Positions 1 through 7,661 of a DNA stretch of 9,907 nucleotides are shown here, piece after piece (within the stretch, counting starts at the first letter, position 1; every line of letters starts with the position of its first letter). The stretch is from an uncultured Flavobacteriaceae bacterium (lineage in GTDB: Bacteria > Bacteroidota > Bacteroidia > Flavobacteriales > Flavobacteriaceae), in assembly GCA_938074515.1 (NCBI GenBank), contig CALJFV010000245.1:1-9907 (forward strand). Reading direction: 5' to 3'. Both the position numbers and the translations under genes were made by a program. The notes under the pieces were generated by a model, which was not told the DNA's origin, made no database searches, and worked only from the letters and a program-made list of their open reading frames with translations.

Positions 1-279
1 CAATTGAAAGTCTTGAAAAACGATTCCCAGTTTTCGACGTAAGCTGGGAATTTCACGCTCTTTAAGGTCAAAAAGGTTGAATCCTGCTACCTGTCCTGTG
101 CCTGAATTTAAAGGCAATTCGCCATATAGGGTCTTTAATAAACTGCTTTTTCCACTTCCAGTTTTCCCAATCAGATAAACGAATTCACCTTTGGCGATTT
201 TCAAGTTAACCTCGTCAAAAATTACTTGATCACGTTGAACTATTTTGGCTTTATTGAAATCAACTACCGTATGCGACAT
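1..279 (-). CDS. ftsE: Cell-division ABC transporter ATP-binding protein FtsE (N-terminal 93 residues; gene runs off the window)
   Basis: This is the beginning of a gene that continues past base 1. The 93 visible residues start MSHTVVDFNKAK and contain a Walker A P-loop, GKTGSGKS, at about residues 38-45. A Q-loop glutamine follows in GIVFQDFQL (about 85-93), exactly at the edge of the window. The segments GEFVYLIGKTGSGKSSLL, LYGELPL and IPSLRRKLGIVFQDF match the FtsE family as found in Bacteroidota. In well-studied bacteria FtsE is the cytoplasmic ATPase that partners the membrane protein FtsX to control peptidoglycan hydrolases at the division site; ftsX is not visible here. The Walker B, signature and H-loop motifs lie outside the window, so integrity cannot be judged. 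The ATG at 277-279 is the natural start. The lipoprotein gene upstream is on the same strand 51 bases away, so co-transcription is possible. A less specific LolD/MacB-type ATPase is the alternative. Confidence 0.9.
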   Translation of the reverse strand, partial: MSHTVVDFNKAKIVQRDQVIFDEVNLKIAKGEFVYLIGKTGSGKSSLLKTLYGELPLNSGTGQVAGFNLFDLKEREIPSLRRKLGIVFQDFQL

Positions 280-330
280 CTATCAGAGATTTATAAGGGT
301 TAAAGGTACAAATTTCGCCTGCGCTACTTT

Positions 331-849
331 TTAATTCTCAATTTTTTCCAGTGGCTTTTCTGGGGCTCTATCGGTCGCATTTTTCAAACTTGAGGGAGAT
401 CTCATTTTCAGAGCATTTTGTAAAATTTCGATTTGATTTTGCTGCTCGATTAAATAGAGGGTGAGTTCCTCGATTTTCTCCAATAAGGTCAAAGAAAATT
501 TTTTTAAATCGAGTCCATTATTGCTGAGTAGTTCATGGGTCGGGACTCCAGGTAAATGACCTTGGTTTATGATATAAGCTTGAAGTTCCTCAATTGGCAT
601 ACGTCTGTAATCTATGGGTGTTGTCTCACCATTATAATGATCGAATACATAATCGGGCGTTAACGCGCCATCTAGATCCACTCGCACTTCTTTTGCATGA
701 ATACTTCCATTGACCGTGAGTAACTCATCAGGGTTTTTGGTGTCAACTCCTATTTTTTGATCTTTGACCGTTATCAAGGTTGCTATGGATTCGGAGGTGC
801 CACATCCACTGATCAAAACGGCTAAAAATGTCACTAAAAATTTTTTCAT
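331..849 (-). CDS. Small lipoprotein with a fibre-tail (surface-protein C-terminal) module
   Basis: This 172-residue protein has a lipoprotein signal peptide (MKKFLVTFLAVLISGC) with the lipid-modified cysteine at residue 16. No acidic surface-export signal follows the cysteine (next residues GTSES). Residues 33-61 (IGVDTKNPDELLTVNG, then HAKEVRVDLDG) and 81-104 (YRRMPIEELQAY, then GHLPGVPT) match the segment that, in flavobacterial genomes, ends long tail-fibre-like surface proteins, just before a short coiled coil. Here the coiled coil is at about 118-148 (LLEKIEELTLYLIEQQNQIEIL), followed by a charged, proline-containing tail (150-172). The usual hundreds of residues of repetitive stalk are missing, so the protein is almost only this module. 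The function is unknown; trimerisation on the outer or inner membrane is an inference. It lies upstream of ftsE on the same strand. A perfect TAnnTTTG promoter element is found 29 bases before the start codon. Confidence 0.85.
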   Translation of the reverse strand: MKKFLVTFLAVLISGCGTSESIATLITVKDQKIGVDTKNPDELLTVNGSIHAKEVRVDLDGALTPDYVFDHYNGETTPIDYRRMPIEELQAYIINQGHLPGVPTHELLSNNGLDLKKFSLTLLEKIEELTLYLIEQQNQIEILQNALKMRSPSSLKNATDRAPEKPLEKIEN

Positions 850-877
850 AAAACTGTGGATTACTGAGCCAATCCCT

Positions 878-885
878 CAAATTTA
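878..885 (-). promoter_or_regulatory. Putative Bacteroidota -7 promoter element for the small lipoprotein gene
   Basis: The minus strand reads TAAATTTG, a perfect match to the TAnnTTTG consensus known for the primary sigma factor of Bacteroidota. It lies 29 bases upstream of the ATG at 849, which would give a leader of about 20 bases. I see no good TTG -33 element at the expected spacing, so the call rests on the -7 box and its position only. Confidence 0.4.
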
Positions 886-951
886 AGTTAATTTTCCATC
901 ATGGAGTAATGCCCACGATACGAGAACAAAAAAACAAACGTTATCTCTGAT

Positions 952-3900
952 ATGGTCCGAAAATTAATCATGTTTTATCCGAAAATTGTCTTGCTATTGC
1001 TCTTGTTTACCGCTCCTGCGTGGAGAATTTACGGGCAAGGGCAAGCTTTGGAGCTCGCCTATTACCAGGTGCTTCAAAAAGCAGAGCGTCTTGAAAATAA
1101 TGGCAATTACGAAGCGGCTTATCTTAATTGGAGTGAACTCGATGTAAAAGATTTGAGTTTAGATCAAAAAGGGCAAAGGGCTTTTAAAATGGCCTATCTA
1201 GGCCTTGTTGTAGGGTACAAGGAAGGGCCTGGCGCCATGCGACGATTTGTTCGGGATTATCCCAGTGCGCCGGAGGTGAAGCGTGCCTACACCACAGTGG
1301 GGGAGTATTATTTTTCTAAAGGGCAGTATGCCAATGCGCTTGCTTGGTATAAAGAAGCAGAGGCCTTTCAGGAGCTTACAGAACAGCATCAATTTGAAGT
1401 GGCTTATGCTCATTTCAAACTCGGTAATTTTTCAGAAGCAACAGATTTTTTTGACGCCTTACAAATCAGTACGTTATATGGTTCTAGCGCCCTTTATTAC
1501 GGCGCTCACATTGATTACCAGAACAAAAAATGGCAACAGGCGTTGTCTAAATTGGGCCGAATGGACCCTCAGCAGCGAGATGAACTAGAAGCCTGGGGGT
1601 TGATGGCAGACCTGAGTTTTCGTACAAATAATTTCGAGCAGGCTGCTGCTTGGGGAATACGCGCTTTGGATGCTTTTCAGATAGCAGGTGACAAGAGAAA
1701 TGTCAATCAAGGTTCTTTGAATGGAATCGTCGGTAGGGCTTATGCGCAAATGGGGGCCCATGCGATAGCTCTTAATTACCTTGAAAAGGCCGTGGACAAA
1801 CCATCGCGTCAAAAGGAGGGTGATGAACCCCTTGAAAATCAATTTTACCTAGGTCAGACCTACGCGATTCTTGGGCAATATGAAAAGGCTATTGAGGTCT
1901 TGGCCAAGGTTAAAATCGATGGCCCACTGGGTCATAAAGTCGCTTATGTCTTGGCTGGGGCTTATTTATCTCTTGATCAAAAAACGGAGGCGTTAAATGC
2001 CTACAAAAAGGCCTGTGATACAGCGGATGAGCTTCCATTTACGGCTATTGCTTATTACCAGTATGCAAAACTCACCTATGATTTAAGACTGAGTTACACC
2101 ACTGTTGCCGATGTTCTTGAGTCTTTTATTAAAAGGTATCCACAGGACCCTAAGCGAGGTGAAGTAGAGCAGTGGTGGCTGAGTACGCTCCTTGAAACCA
2201 AGAATTATGATCAGGTTATTGCTTATTTGAGTGCCCCATCCCTTTTATCGGACCATGCCCTGGGAATTAAACGGCAAAGTGCGCTGCAGCGAGCCTATTT
2301 TTTGAAAGGCCGTCAACAGTACGATGAAGGCCTTTCTTTATCGGCTCAAACCTCTTTCAAGCAAACCCAAAAGATTAACGCAAATTCTTCTATGGGCAGG
2401 CAAGCCATGTTCTGGTCTGGAGTAATTTATGGGGAGTCTGGCGCTTTTGAAAGTGCCCTTTCTTTGTTTGACAAATTGACAAATTCAAAGGATTTTAAAA
2501 AGGAACCTGAATGGTCTATGCTCCTTTTTGAACAGGCTTTTGCGCACATGGCATTAAAGAACTATTCAAGCGCTCAAGAAGGTTTTTTGAGTTATCTGAG
2601 ACAACCTAAGCCCTTGAGCAAAGAAAAGGAAGCGCTGCTCAATCTAGCCGATTGTTATTTTGCCTCAAAGGCATATGACTCCGCTTTAGCTCAGTATAAC
2701 AATGTCCTTGCCTACGGGGGACTAAATGAGGACTACGCTGATTTTCAAGCCGCGATGTGCTTGGCCTTTACCCAGGGTCTCGAGGCAAAGACCAAAAGAT
2801 TAGTAAAGTTTTTAAAGACTTATCCTAATTCAGTTTACCGTGATCGGGTGCATTTAAGTTTGGGAAGTACTTATGTTAGTCTGGATGATATTACCTCGGC
2901 CAGAGATCAATATACTCGGCTGATTTCGGAACAAAAAAATAGTCCACTGGTGGCTTCAGCCTATTTAAATTTAGGACTAATTGCAGATAACAATAGTGAA
3001 TTTGAACAGGCATTAATTTACTTTAAGTCCGTAGTGAATCTATATCCTGGAACGCAAGAAGCTATTTCTGCGGTGCAATCTGCGAGAAATACGTTTATCT
3101 CTCTGGGGCGCGTTCAGGAGTATGGGCTTTGGGTCGATGAATTAGATTTTATCTCTATCGATCAGGTGGCGCTTGATCAGGCTTCATTTGAGTCAGCCAA
3201 GCAAGCTTATGCCGAGCAAAATGATGCCTTGTCCATTGAGCGATTTGAATCTTATCTAGAAAATTATACCCAAGGACGTTATGTCCTAGAGGCCCATTAT
3301 TTTTTATCGGATATTTATTGGCGCCAACAGGAAGTCACCAAAGCCCTCTATCATGCTGATTTTGTAATTACTGCCGATGAAAATTCATCTTCTGTGATTC
3401 CCACCCTAATTCGAGTTGCCCGTCATTATCTCTCAAATCAAGAATTTGGGATGGCTGAGTCGTCTTTAATCAAACTATTGGCCCAACCCCTGGATTCGGA
3501 TCAGCGCACATTTGCCTTGAGTAATTTAATGCAAATGATGAGCGATCAATCGCGTTGGCAAGAGGCAATTGATTATGCGAATCAAATTACCCCTTATTTA
3601 TCCAATAAGGTCCAGGAACCCCTAAGTATTCAAGTGCGTCTGATCAGTGCGTGGAGCTATTTCGAATTAAAAGATTTTGAGATGGCTCGTGAGCAATACC
3701 AGGATATGGATGATTTTGCAAAAGGGCACTATGCCGCTCAATTGTATTTTGCCAAGGCGTATTTCGCCCATTTAGATCAAGACTTTATCGGGTCCAATGA
3801 ACACATTCAAAATTTGGCTCAGAATTATGCAAATTACCCGGTATTTGGGGCCCGGGGATTAATGCTTATGGCTAAAAATTTTGAGGCCTTATCCGATCTA

Positions 3901-4119
3901 TTTCAGGCGCGATTTATTCTTGAAAACATCAGGGATAACATGCAGGATTTTCCAGGACTGCAGCAAGAGGCCATTGAACGTTTAGCAAAAATGGATCAAA
4001 CAGAAAATGAGCAGGAAAATAGGTCTGTCAAAAATACTGAGACCTCAGGAGTTGATGGGGACGCAAATAATTCGACACTTGGACCGAAGTCTAAAAATCA
4101 AAAGGAACAAAATGATTAA
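952..4119 (+). CDS. Large secreted tetratricopeptide-repeat protein, partner of the downstream outer-membrane barrel
   Basis: The protein has 1055 residues. A signal peptide (residues 1 to about 28, hydrophobic core KIVLLLLLFTAP, likely cut near IYG-QGQ) sends it to the periplasm; there is no lipobox cysteine. Almost all of the rest is helical TPR-like repeat. Clear units lie near residues 111-141 (AYTTVGEYYFSKGQYANAL), 145-172, 295-320 (FYLGQTYAILGQYEKAIEVL), 329-356 and about 664-697 (AYLNLGLIADNNSEFEQAL), with more degenerate helical pairs through about 1010. The final 40 or so residues (from about 1014) are very hydrophilic and low in complexity. TPR solenoids bind proteins or peptides and have no enzymatic motif. 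Genes of this size, just before a beta-barrel gene annotated as 'TonB-dependent receptor', recur in flavobacteria as I remember them, but I know of no established function. The last 8 bases overlap the barrel gene, implying coupled translation. ATG 952 was chosen; ATG 970 (residue 7) would also leave a usable signal peptide. It does not look like a known type IX secretion TPR protein such as PorW/SprE, which is a lipoprotein. Confidence 0.9.
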   Translation: MVRKLIMFYPKIVLLLLLFTAPAWRIYGQGQALELAYYQVLQKAERLENNGNYEAAYLNWSELDVKDLSLDQKGQRAFKMAYLGLVVGYKEGPGAMRRFVRDYPSAPEVKRAYTTVGEYYFSKGQYANALAWYKEAEAFQELTEQHQFEVAYAHFKLGNFSEATDFFDALQISTLYGSSALYYGAHIDYQNKKWQQALSKLGRMDPQQRDELEAWGLMADLSFRTNNFEQAAAWGIRALDAFQIAGDKRNVNQGSLNGIVGRAYAQMGAHAIALNYLEKAVDKPSRQKEGDEPLENQFYLGQTYAILGQYEKAIEVLAKVKIDGPLGHKVAYVLAGAYLSLDQKTEALNAYKKACDTADELPFTAIAYYQYAKLTYDLRLSYTTVADVLESFIKRYPQDPKRGEVEQWWLSTLLETKNYDQVIAYLSAPSLLSDHALGIKRQSALQRAYFLKGRQQYDEGLSLSAQTSFKQTQKINANSSMGRQAMFWSGVIYGESGAFESALSLFDKLTNSKDFKKEPEWSMLLFEQAFAHMALKNYSSAQEGFLSYLRQPKPLSKEKEALLNLADCYFASKAYDSALAQYNNVLAYGGLNEDYADFQAAMCLAFTQGLEAKTKRLVKFLKTYPNSVYRDRVHLSLGSTYVSLDDITSARDQYTRLISEQKNSPLVASAYLNLGLIADNNSEFEQALIYFKSVVNLYPGTQEAISAVQSARNTFISLGRVQEYGLWVDELDFISIDQVALDQASFESAKQAYAEQNDALSIERFESYLENYTQGRYVLEAHYFLSDIYWRQQEVTKALYHADFVITADENSSSVIPTLIRVARHYLSNQEFGMAESSLIKLLAQPLDSDQRTFALSNLMQMMSDQSRWQEAIDYANQITPYLSNKVQEPLSIQVRLISAWSYFELKDFEMAREQYQDMDDFAKGHYAAQLYFAKAYFAHLDQDFIGSNEHIQNLAQNYANYPVFGARGLMLMAKNFEALSDLFQARFILENIRDNMQDFPGLQQEAIERLAKMDQTENEQENRSVKNTETSGVDGDANNSTLGPKSKNQKEQND
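4102..4106 (+). promoter_or_regulatory. Ribosome-binding site that fixes the start of the barrel gene
   Basis: AAGGA lies 5 bases upstream of the ATG at 4112, inside the last codons of the TPR gene. Such a purine-rich site is uncommon among the starts in this window. It supports 4112 over the far upstream in-frame start at 4007, which would place about 35 non-signal residues before an obvious signal peptide. Confidence 0.55.
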
Positions 4120-5863
4120 GGCGCTAATATTCAAAATTAAACGAGTCAACCTGTGCAGGTTGAATTTGTCTTTCACCTTTATTTTTTTGTTCATTTTAGC
4201 CAGTCAAGTCAGGGCCCAAAATACCAGAGACAGTACAGAGGTCGCGACTGAAACCGTAGATGTGGTTAAATCCTATACGCCCTCTATAAATCTGCGTCCC
4301 AAATCCAAATGGGACTTATCTCAGGATAAAGTTCTAGAGTCAAGACAAGAATTCAACTATATCCATGATGATTTGGATTTCATCCCCTCTGATTTACCTC
4401 CTGTTCTACGCGCCTTAGGCCCTGCAGAGGAAATCGCGCCAAGACTTTTGCCAAACTATTTTCGGCTTTGGTTGGGCACACGTTCCTCAGCGGGAGTAGA
4501 AGGTTTTGTGCGTCATGAAATCAATCGAGAATCTTATTTAAATCTTGCATTTGATCATCAACAATTAAATGGCGCAATTAAGGGGGTCACTCTACCCACG
4601 GATTGGGCGGAAAGTGGCTTGAGGGCGCAGTGGCGAACGAGCTTACAGAATCGACCGTCGTCCCTTGCATTATCGGCTCATCGTTCTGCGGTTCAATGGT
4701 ATGGGATTCCGGGCACCTTACTCCTGGATCAGATGGAGACTAATGACTTTAGACAAACGTATCAAAGTGCTGATTTGCGCCATCGTTTAGGAGCTAATGG
4801 GGGCTGGTTTACGGGATTAGATAGTGAATTATCTTATTTTTCTGATCGTTATGGTGTTAGCGAATGGAGGTTTTCTTCATCCCCAAGGGCGGAGTTAAAT
4901 TGGGATAAACGAATTTTGTCTTTTTCTGGAAATATTTCATTTTTAAATGCCAGCTACAGCTTTGAGGATACGACAATCACCAATCCAGATTACAATGCGC
5001 TAAACACAGATATAGGAATCCGAACAGAATTTGATTTTGGCGATTTGATGCTCAATTTGGGGGCTAGAGGTTGGGTACATAATGCGACGAGTAGCAATTC
5101 GGTTCACCTTTTTCCGGAGATTGAGTTAAATTACCCTTTGTGGGGACGAAGTCTTGAAGCACATTTGAGCTTTACGGGCCAATACAAACAAAATGAGACT
5201 CGTTCTTTGGCCGACATTCAAGCCTTTCTCGCCCCAGGGGTAACACTGCAGCCACAAATTGATAAGCAGATTTTGCGTGCGGGGATTAATGGCAAGATAA
5301 CTGATTTGTGGCAGTACAATTTTGATGCGCAATTTAGAAATTTTGAAAATCAAGCCTATTTTGTGCAACGACCATGGTCTGGTGAGCAAGGTTCATTTGC
5401 CTACGACAATGGCAATAGTTTTATTGTGAATTATGACAGTGGAAATGAGATAAAACTCACGGCAAAAATTAATGGCCGAATTTCAGAGCAATGGGATATT
5501 TCACTAGATGCCGCCATGATCGATAACCGTCCAGACAATAATGCTGAGCCATGGAATATTCCAGAATTCAGCTTTGGTGGTTCTGGAACTTTTCACGTCA
5601 ACAAGCAATTGTTGCTCACAGCCCAATTATTAGGTTATGGCTCCAGAAAAGAACAGTTAATGATTGCCGACCAAATAAGTTCAGAAAATGTCAAAGGCTT
5701 TATAGATACTCAATTCCATTTGAATTATGTACTAACTAAAAATTTCAGCGCCACGATTTCTGGGATTAACTTATTGAATCAGACTAATGGGTTGTGGGCA
5801 AATTACCCTGTACAGGGCGTGCGCGTTAACCTTGGGCTCCAATATAATTTTGACGCCTTTTAA
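4112..5863 (+). CDS. Plug-less outer-membrane beta-barrel protein (often labelled TonB-dependent receptor)
   Basis: Read from ATG 4112, the protein has 583 residues. A long basic N-region and hydrophobic core (FTFIFLFILA, residues 21-30) form a signal peptide likely cut around VRA-QNT (35-36). The mature N-terminus carries a motif VDVVKSYTPSI (49-59) and about 60 further residues. Then come alternating amphipathic beta-strands to the end, with GAIKGVTLP (about 154-162) and WYGIP (about 196-200). The last residue is phenylalanine (LGLQYNFDAF), the classic outer-membrane barrel ending recognised by the BAM machinery. Genuine TonB-dependent receptors have a plug of roughly 130 residues or more and usually exceed 650 residues; here there is no room for a plug. 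Database names of 'TonB-dependent receptor' for such proteins are probably by barrel similarity. Its start overlaps the TPR gene by 8 bases and an intrinsic terminator follows, so the two form an operon. The substrate or cargo is unknown. An open reading frame extends in-frame back to 4007 but lies inside the TPR gene and is not favoured. Confidence 0.85.
   Translation: MIKALIFKIKRVNLCRLNLSFTFIFLFILASQVRAQNTRDSTEVATETVDVVKSYTPSINLRPKSKWDLSQDKVLESRQEFNYIHDDLDFIPSDLPPVLRALGPAEEIAPRLLPNYFRLWLGTRSSAGVEGFVRHEINRESYLNLAFDHQQLNGAIKGVTLPTDWAESGLRAQWRTSLQNRPSSLALSAHRSAVQWYGIPGTLLLDQMETNDFRQTYQSADLRHRLGANGGWFTGLDSELSYFSDRYGVSEWRFSSSPRAELNWDKRILSFSGNISFLNASYSFEDTTITNPDYNALNTDIGIRTEFDFGDLMLNLGARGWVHNATSSNSVHLFPEIELNYPLWGRSLEAHLSFTGQYKQNETRSLADIQAFLAPGVTLQPQIDKQILRAGINGKITDLWQYNFDAQFRNFENQAYFVQRPWSGEQGSFAYDNGNSFIVNYDSGNEIKLTAKINGRISEQWDISLDAAMIDNRPDNNAEPWNIPEFSFGGSGTFHVNKQLLLTAQLLGYGSRKEQLMIADQISSENVKGFIDTQFHLNYVLTKNFSATISGINLLNQTNGLWANYPVQGVRVNLGLQYNFDAF
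4146..4163. repeat. Perfect 8-bp-arm inverted repeat in the signal-peptide codons of the barrel gene
   Basis: The sequence TCAACCTGTGCAGGTTGA has two 8-base arms (TCAACCTG and CAGGTTGA) around a central TG. As RNA it can form a 7-bp stem with a four-base loop. It begins 34 bases after the start codon and encodes part of VNLCRLN in the basic region of the signal peptide. It may be chance, or it may affect translation of the overlapping gene or bind a regulator. Confidence 0.5.
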
Positions 5864-5941
5864 ACGCAACCAAATCGATGAACTGACATCTTTAAAATGA
5901 CTTAAAAAAGTGATTCGTTAAGTTTAGGGTTTAATAATCAG

Positions 5942-5971
5942 AGCACCTCGTGAAAATGAGGTGCTTTTTTT
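5942..5971 (+). terminator. Intrinsic (rho-independent) terminator after the TPR/barrel operon
   Basis: AGCACCTC (5942-5949) pairs perfectly with GAGGTGCT (5958-5965) across an 8-base loop, and a run of seven T follows (5965-5971). The hairpin starts 78 bases after the stop codon of the barrel gene. It ends only 16 bases before the first plausible ATG of the amidohydrolase gene. That leaves almost no space for a separate promoter downstream of the hairpin, so it may also act as an attenuator for that gene. Confidence 0.85.
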
Positions 5972-5987
5972 ATCTTTAATTCAAAAT

Positions 5988-7661
5988 ATGGCTATGATGG
6001 TTCGATTATTAGGAATTTTTATTTTGTCCCTTTTGGTTTTGGGGTGTCAGAAAAAGCAAGAGATTGATTTAATTGTCTTTAATGCTCAAGTCATTACCCT
6101 AGATGATGCTGGTCCAGAGGCTCAAGCATTTGCTGTCCATCACGGAAAGATAATTTTCACGGGTACCAATGCACAAGTTTTCGACAGATTTGAATCCCAG
6201 AACAATTTGGATGCCCAAGCCAAAACAATAATGCCCGGAATTATTGATGCCCACGCCCATTTTTATCAGTTGGGCTTGGGACTTCAAGAAGTCGATCTTC
6301 GGGGGACGACATCCAAAGAGGAGGTCATAAAGAGAATTTCTGATTTTGTTCCGTATCAAAACGCTGAGTTTATTGTGGCTAGAGGATGGGATCAGAATGA
6401 TTGGGTCGATCAGTCTTATCCCACCAAAGAGGATTTAGACGCCGTATTTCCGGAAGTTCCCGTAGCCTTGCAACGTGTAGATGGGCATGCCTTGTGGGTG
6501 AATTCAAAGGCCTTGGCAATGGCGGGAATTGATCGTTCTGTATCGGTTGCTGGAGGGATGATCATGGGAGATGATTGGGGCAATCCCACTGGAATCTTGG
6601 TAGATGCACCTTGTGACCGTGTCCTTGAATTGGTTCCTGAACCAACCCTTGAGATATCGACTCAGGCTTTAAAGTCTGCGGAGCAGTATTGTTTTTCTAT
6701 GGGCCTTACAGGAGTTCATGACGCTGGACTCAGAAGGCCTATAATAGAACTTATTGATAGTTTGCAAGAGACGGGGGCATTTAAAATGAAAATAGATGCC
6801 ATGGTTTCCAATATAGAGCCAGATGTCAGTTATTTTATGGATAAAGGACCAACTGTGAAACACCGATTAAGAGTAGGGGCAATCAAAGTCTATGCGGATG
6901 GGGCTTTAGGATCTAGTGGAGCGGCACTGCGCGCCCCTTACAGTGATGATCCGGAACATTTTGGTGCAATCATCACCCCTATGGATGAATTAGAGGTCTT
7001 GGCAAATCGAGCTATTCAAGCAGGCTTCCAAGTGAATACTCATGCTATAGGAGACTCAGCCAATGTAGCGGTACTCAGGGTTTATCAAAAGACTTTGGCG
7101 CCTTTTATTGCGACTCAGGACGAAAATATTCGCTGGCGTATAGAACATGCTCAAGTCGTGCCGCCAGATTATTTCAAGGTATTTTCAAAAAATATAATTC
7201 CATCAGTTCAACCCACGCATGCGACCAGCGATATGTATTGGGTTCATGAGCGACTGGGTTCAGATCGCATGAAGGGAGCTTATGCTTATAATTCGTTACT
7301 CACTCAGGCGGGTATGCTTGCCCTGGGTACTGATTTTCCTGTCGAATTCGTCAATCCAATGTTCACCTTATCTTCAGCGGTTTATCGCAGAGACAGATCC
7401 GGTTATCCGGAATCTGGCTTTTACCCAGATGAAGCAATCACTCGCGAACAGGCCCTTAAGGGAATGACCCTTTGGGCTGCTTACGCGAATTTTAGCGAAG
7501 ATCAAAGAGGAAGTATTAAACCAGGGAAGGATGCAGATTTTATTCTTTTAGATCAAAATCCTTTGACTTGTCCTGCTGAGGAACTTTCCGAAATTAAGGT
7601 GTTAAAAACCTTTATTGATGGAGAAAAGGTCTACGAATCAGAGGGCTCCTTTGGCCTGTAG
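5988..7661 (+). CDS. Lipid-anchored amidohydrolase of the YtcJ / Amidohydro_3 type
   Basis: From ATG 5988 the protein has 557 residues. A lipoprotein signal peptide (LLGIFILSLLVLGC) places the lipidated cysteine at residue 20, followed by KKQ. The metal-dependent hydrolase fold is clear. The N-terminal metal motif DAHAHF has its histidines at 89 and 91. Then come RVDGHALWVN, GLTGVHDAG, and KVYADGALGSSGAAL with a conserved lysine at 300. NTHAIGD has its histidine at 352, IEHAQ at 387, and GTDFPVE has the metal-binding aspartate at 449. The C-terminal GSIKPGKDADFILLD is the usual return to the small beta-sandwich domain. Family members hydrolyse C-N bonds in amides or cyclic compounds; the substrate here cannot be told. 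Length is normal and all expected metal ligands are present. An in-frame GTG at 5961 lies inside the terminator stem and was rejected; ATG 5994 or 5997 are alternatives to 5988. The 3' end overlaps the opposing metalloprotease gene by 24 bases. Confidence 0.93.
   Translation: MAMMVRLLGIFILSLLVLGCQKKQEIDLIVFNAQVITLDDAGPEAQAFAVHHGKIIFTGTNAQVFDRFESQNNLDAQAKTIMPGIIDAHAHFYQLGLGLQEVDLRGTTSKEEVIKRISDFVPYQNAEFIVARGWDQNDWVDQSYPTKEDLDAVFPEVPVALQRVDGHALWVNSKALAMAGIDRSVSVAGGMIMGDDWGNPTGILVDAPCDRVLELVPEPTLEISTQALKSAEQYCFSMGLTGVHDAGLRRPIIELIDSLQETGAFKMKIDAMVSNIEPDVSYFMDKGPTVKHRLRVGAIKVYADGALGSSGAALRAPYSDDPEHFGAIITPMDELEVLANRAIQAGFQVNTHAIGDSANVAVLRVYQKTLAPFIATQDENIRWRIEHAQVVPPDYFKVFSKNIIPSVQPTHATSDMYWVHERLGSDRMKGAYAYNSLLTQAGMLALGTDFPVEFVNPMFTLSSAVYRRDRSGYPESGFYPDEAITREQALKGMTLWAAYANFSEDQRGSIKPGKDADFILLDQNPLTCPAEELSEIKVLKTFIDGEKVYESEGSFGL

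Noticed and set aside
331..849. Phage tail-fibre gene as a sign of a prophage
   Set aside because: There are no integrase, capsid or packaging genes nearby, and this tail module is common on non-phage surface proteins in flavobacteria.
889..896. TAATTTTC as promoter of the TPR gene
   Set aside because: It matches the -7 consensus at 7 of 8 positions but has no -33 element, and such matches are frequent in AT-rich DNA; too weak to list.
1585..1842. Antisense open frame inside the TPR gene, and similar short frames elsewhere in the window
   Set aside because: They have no recognisable motif or signal and lie entirely inside well-supported genes in other frames, so they are chance openings.
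4007..4111. N-terminal extension of the barrel protein by 35 residues
   Set aside because: It lies within the TPR coding region, and it would place non-signal residues in front of a good signal peptide; ATG 4112 has an AAGGA site 5 bases upstream.
5961..5987. GTG start giving nine extra residues to the amidohydrolase
   Set aside because: The GTG is part of the downstream arm of the terminator hairpin, and the added residues would precede a complete lipoprotein signal.
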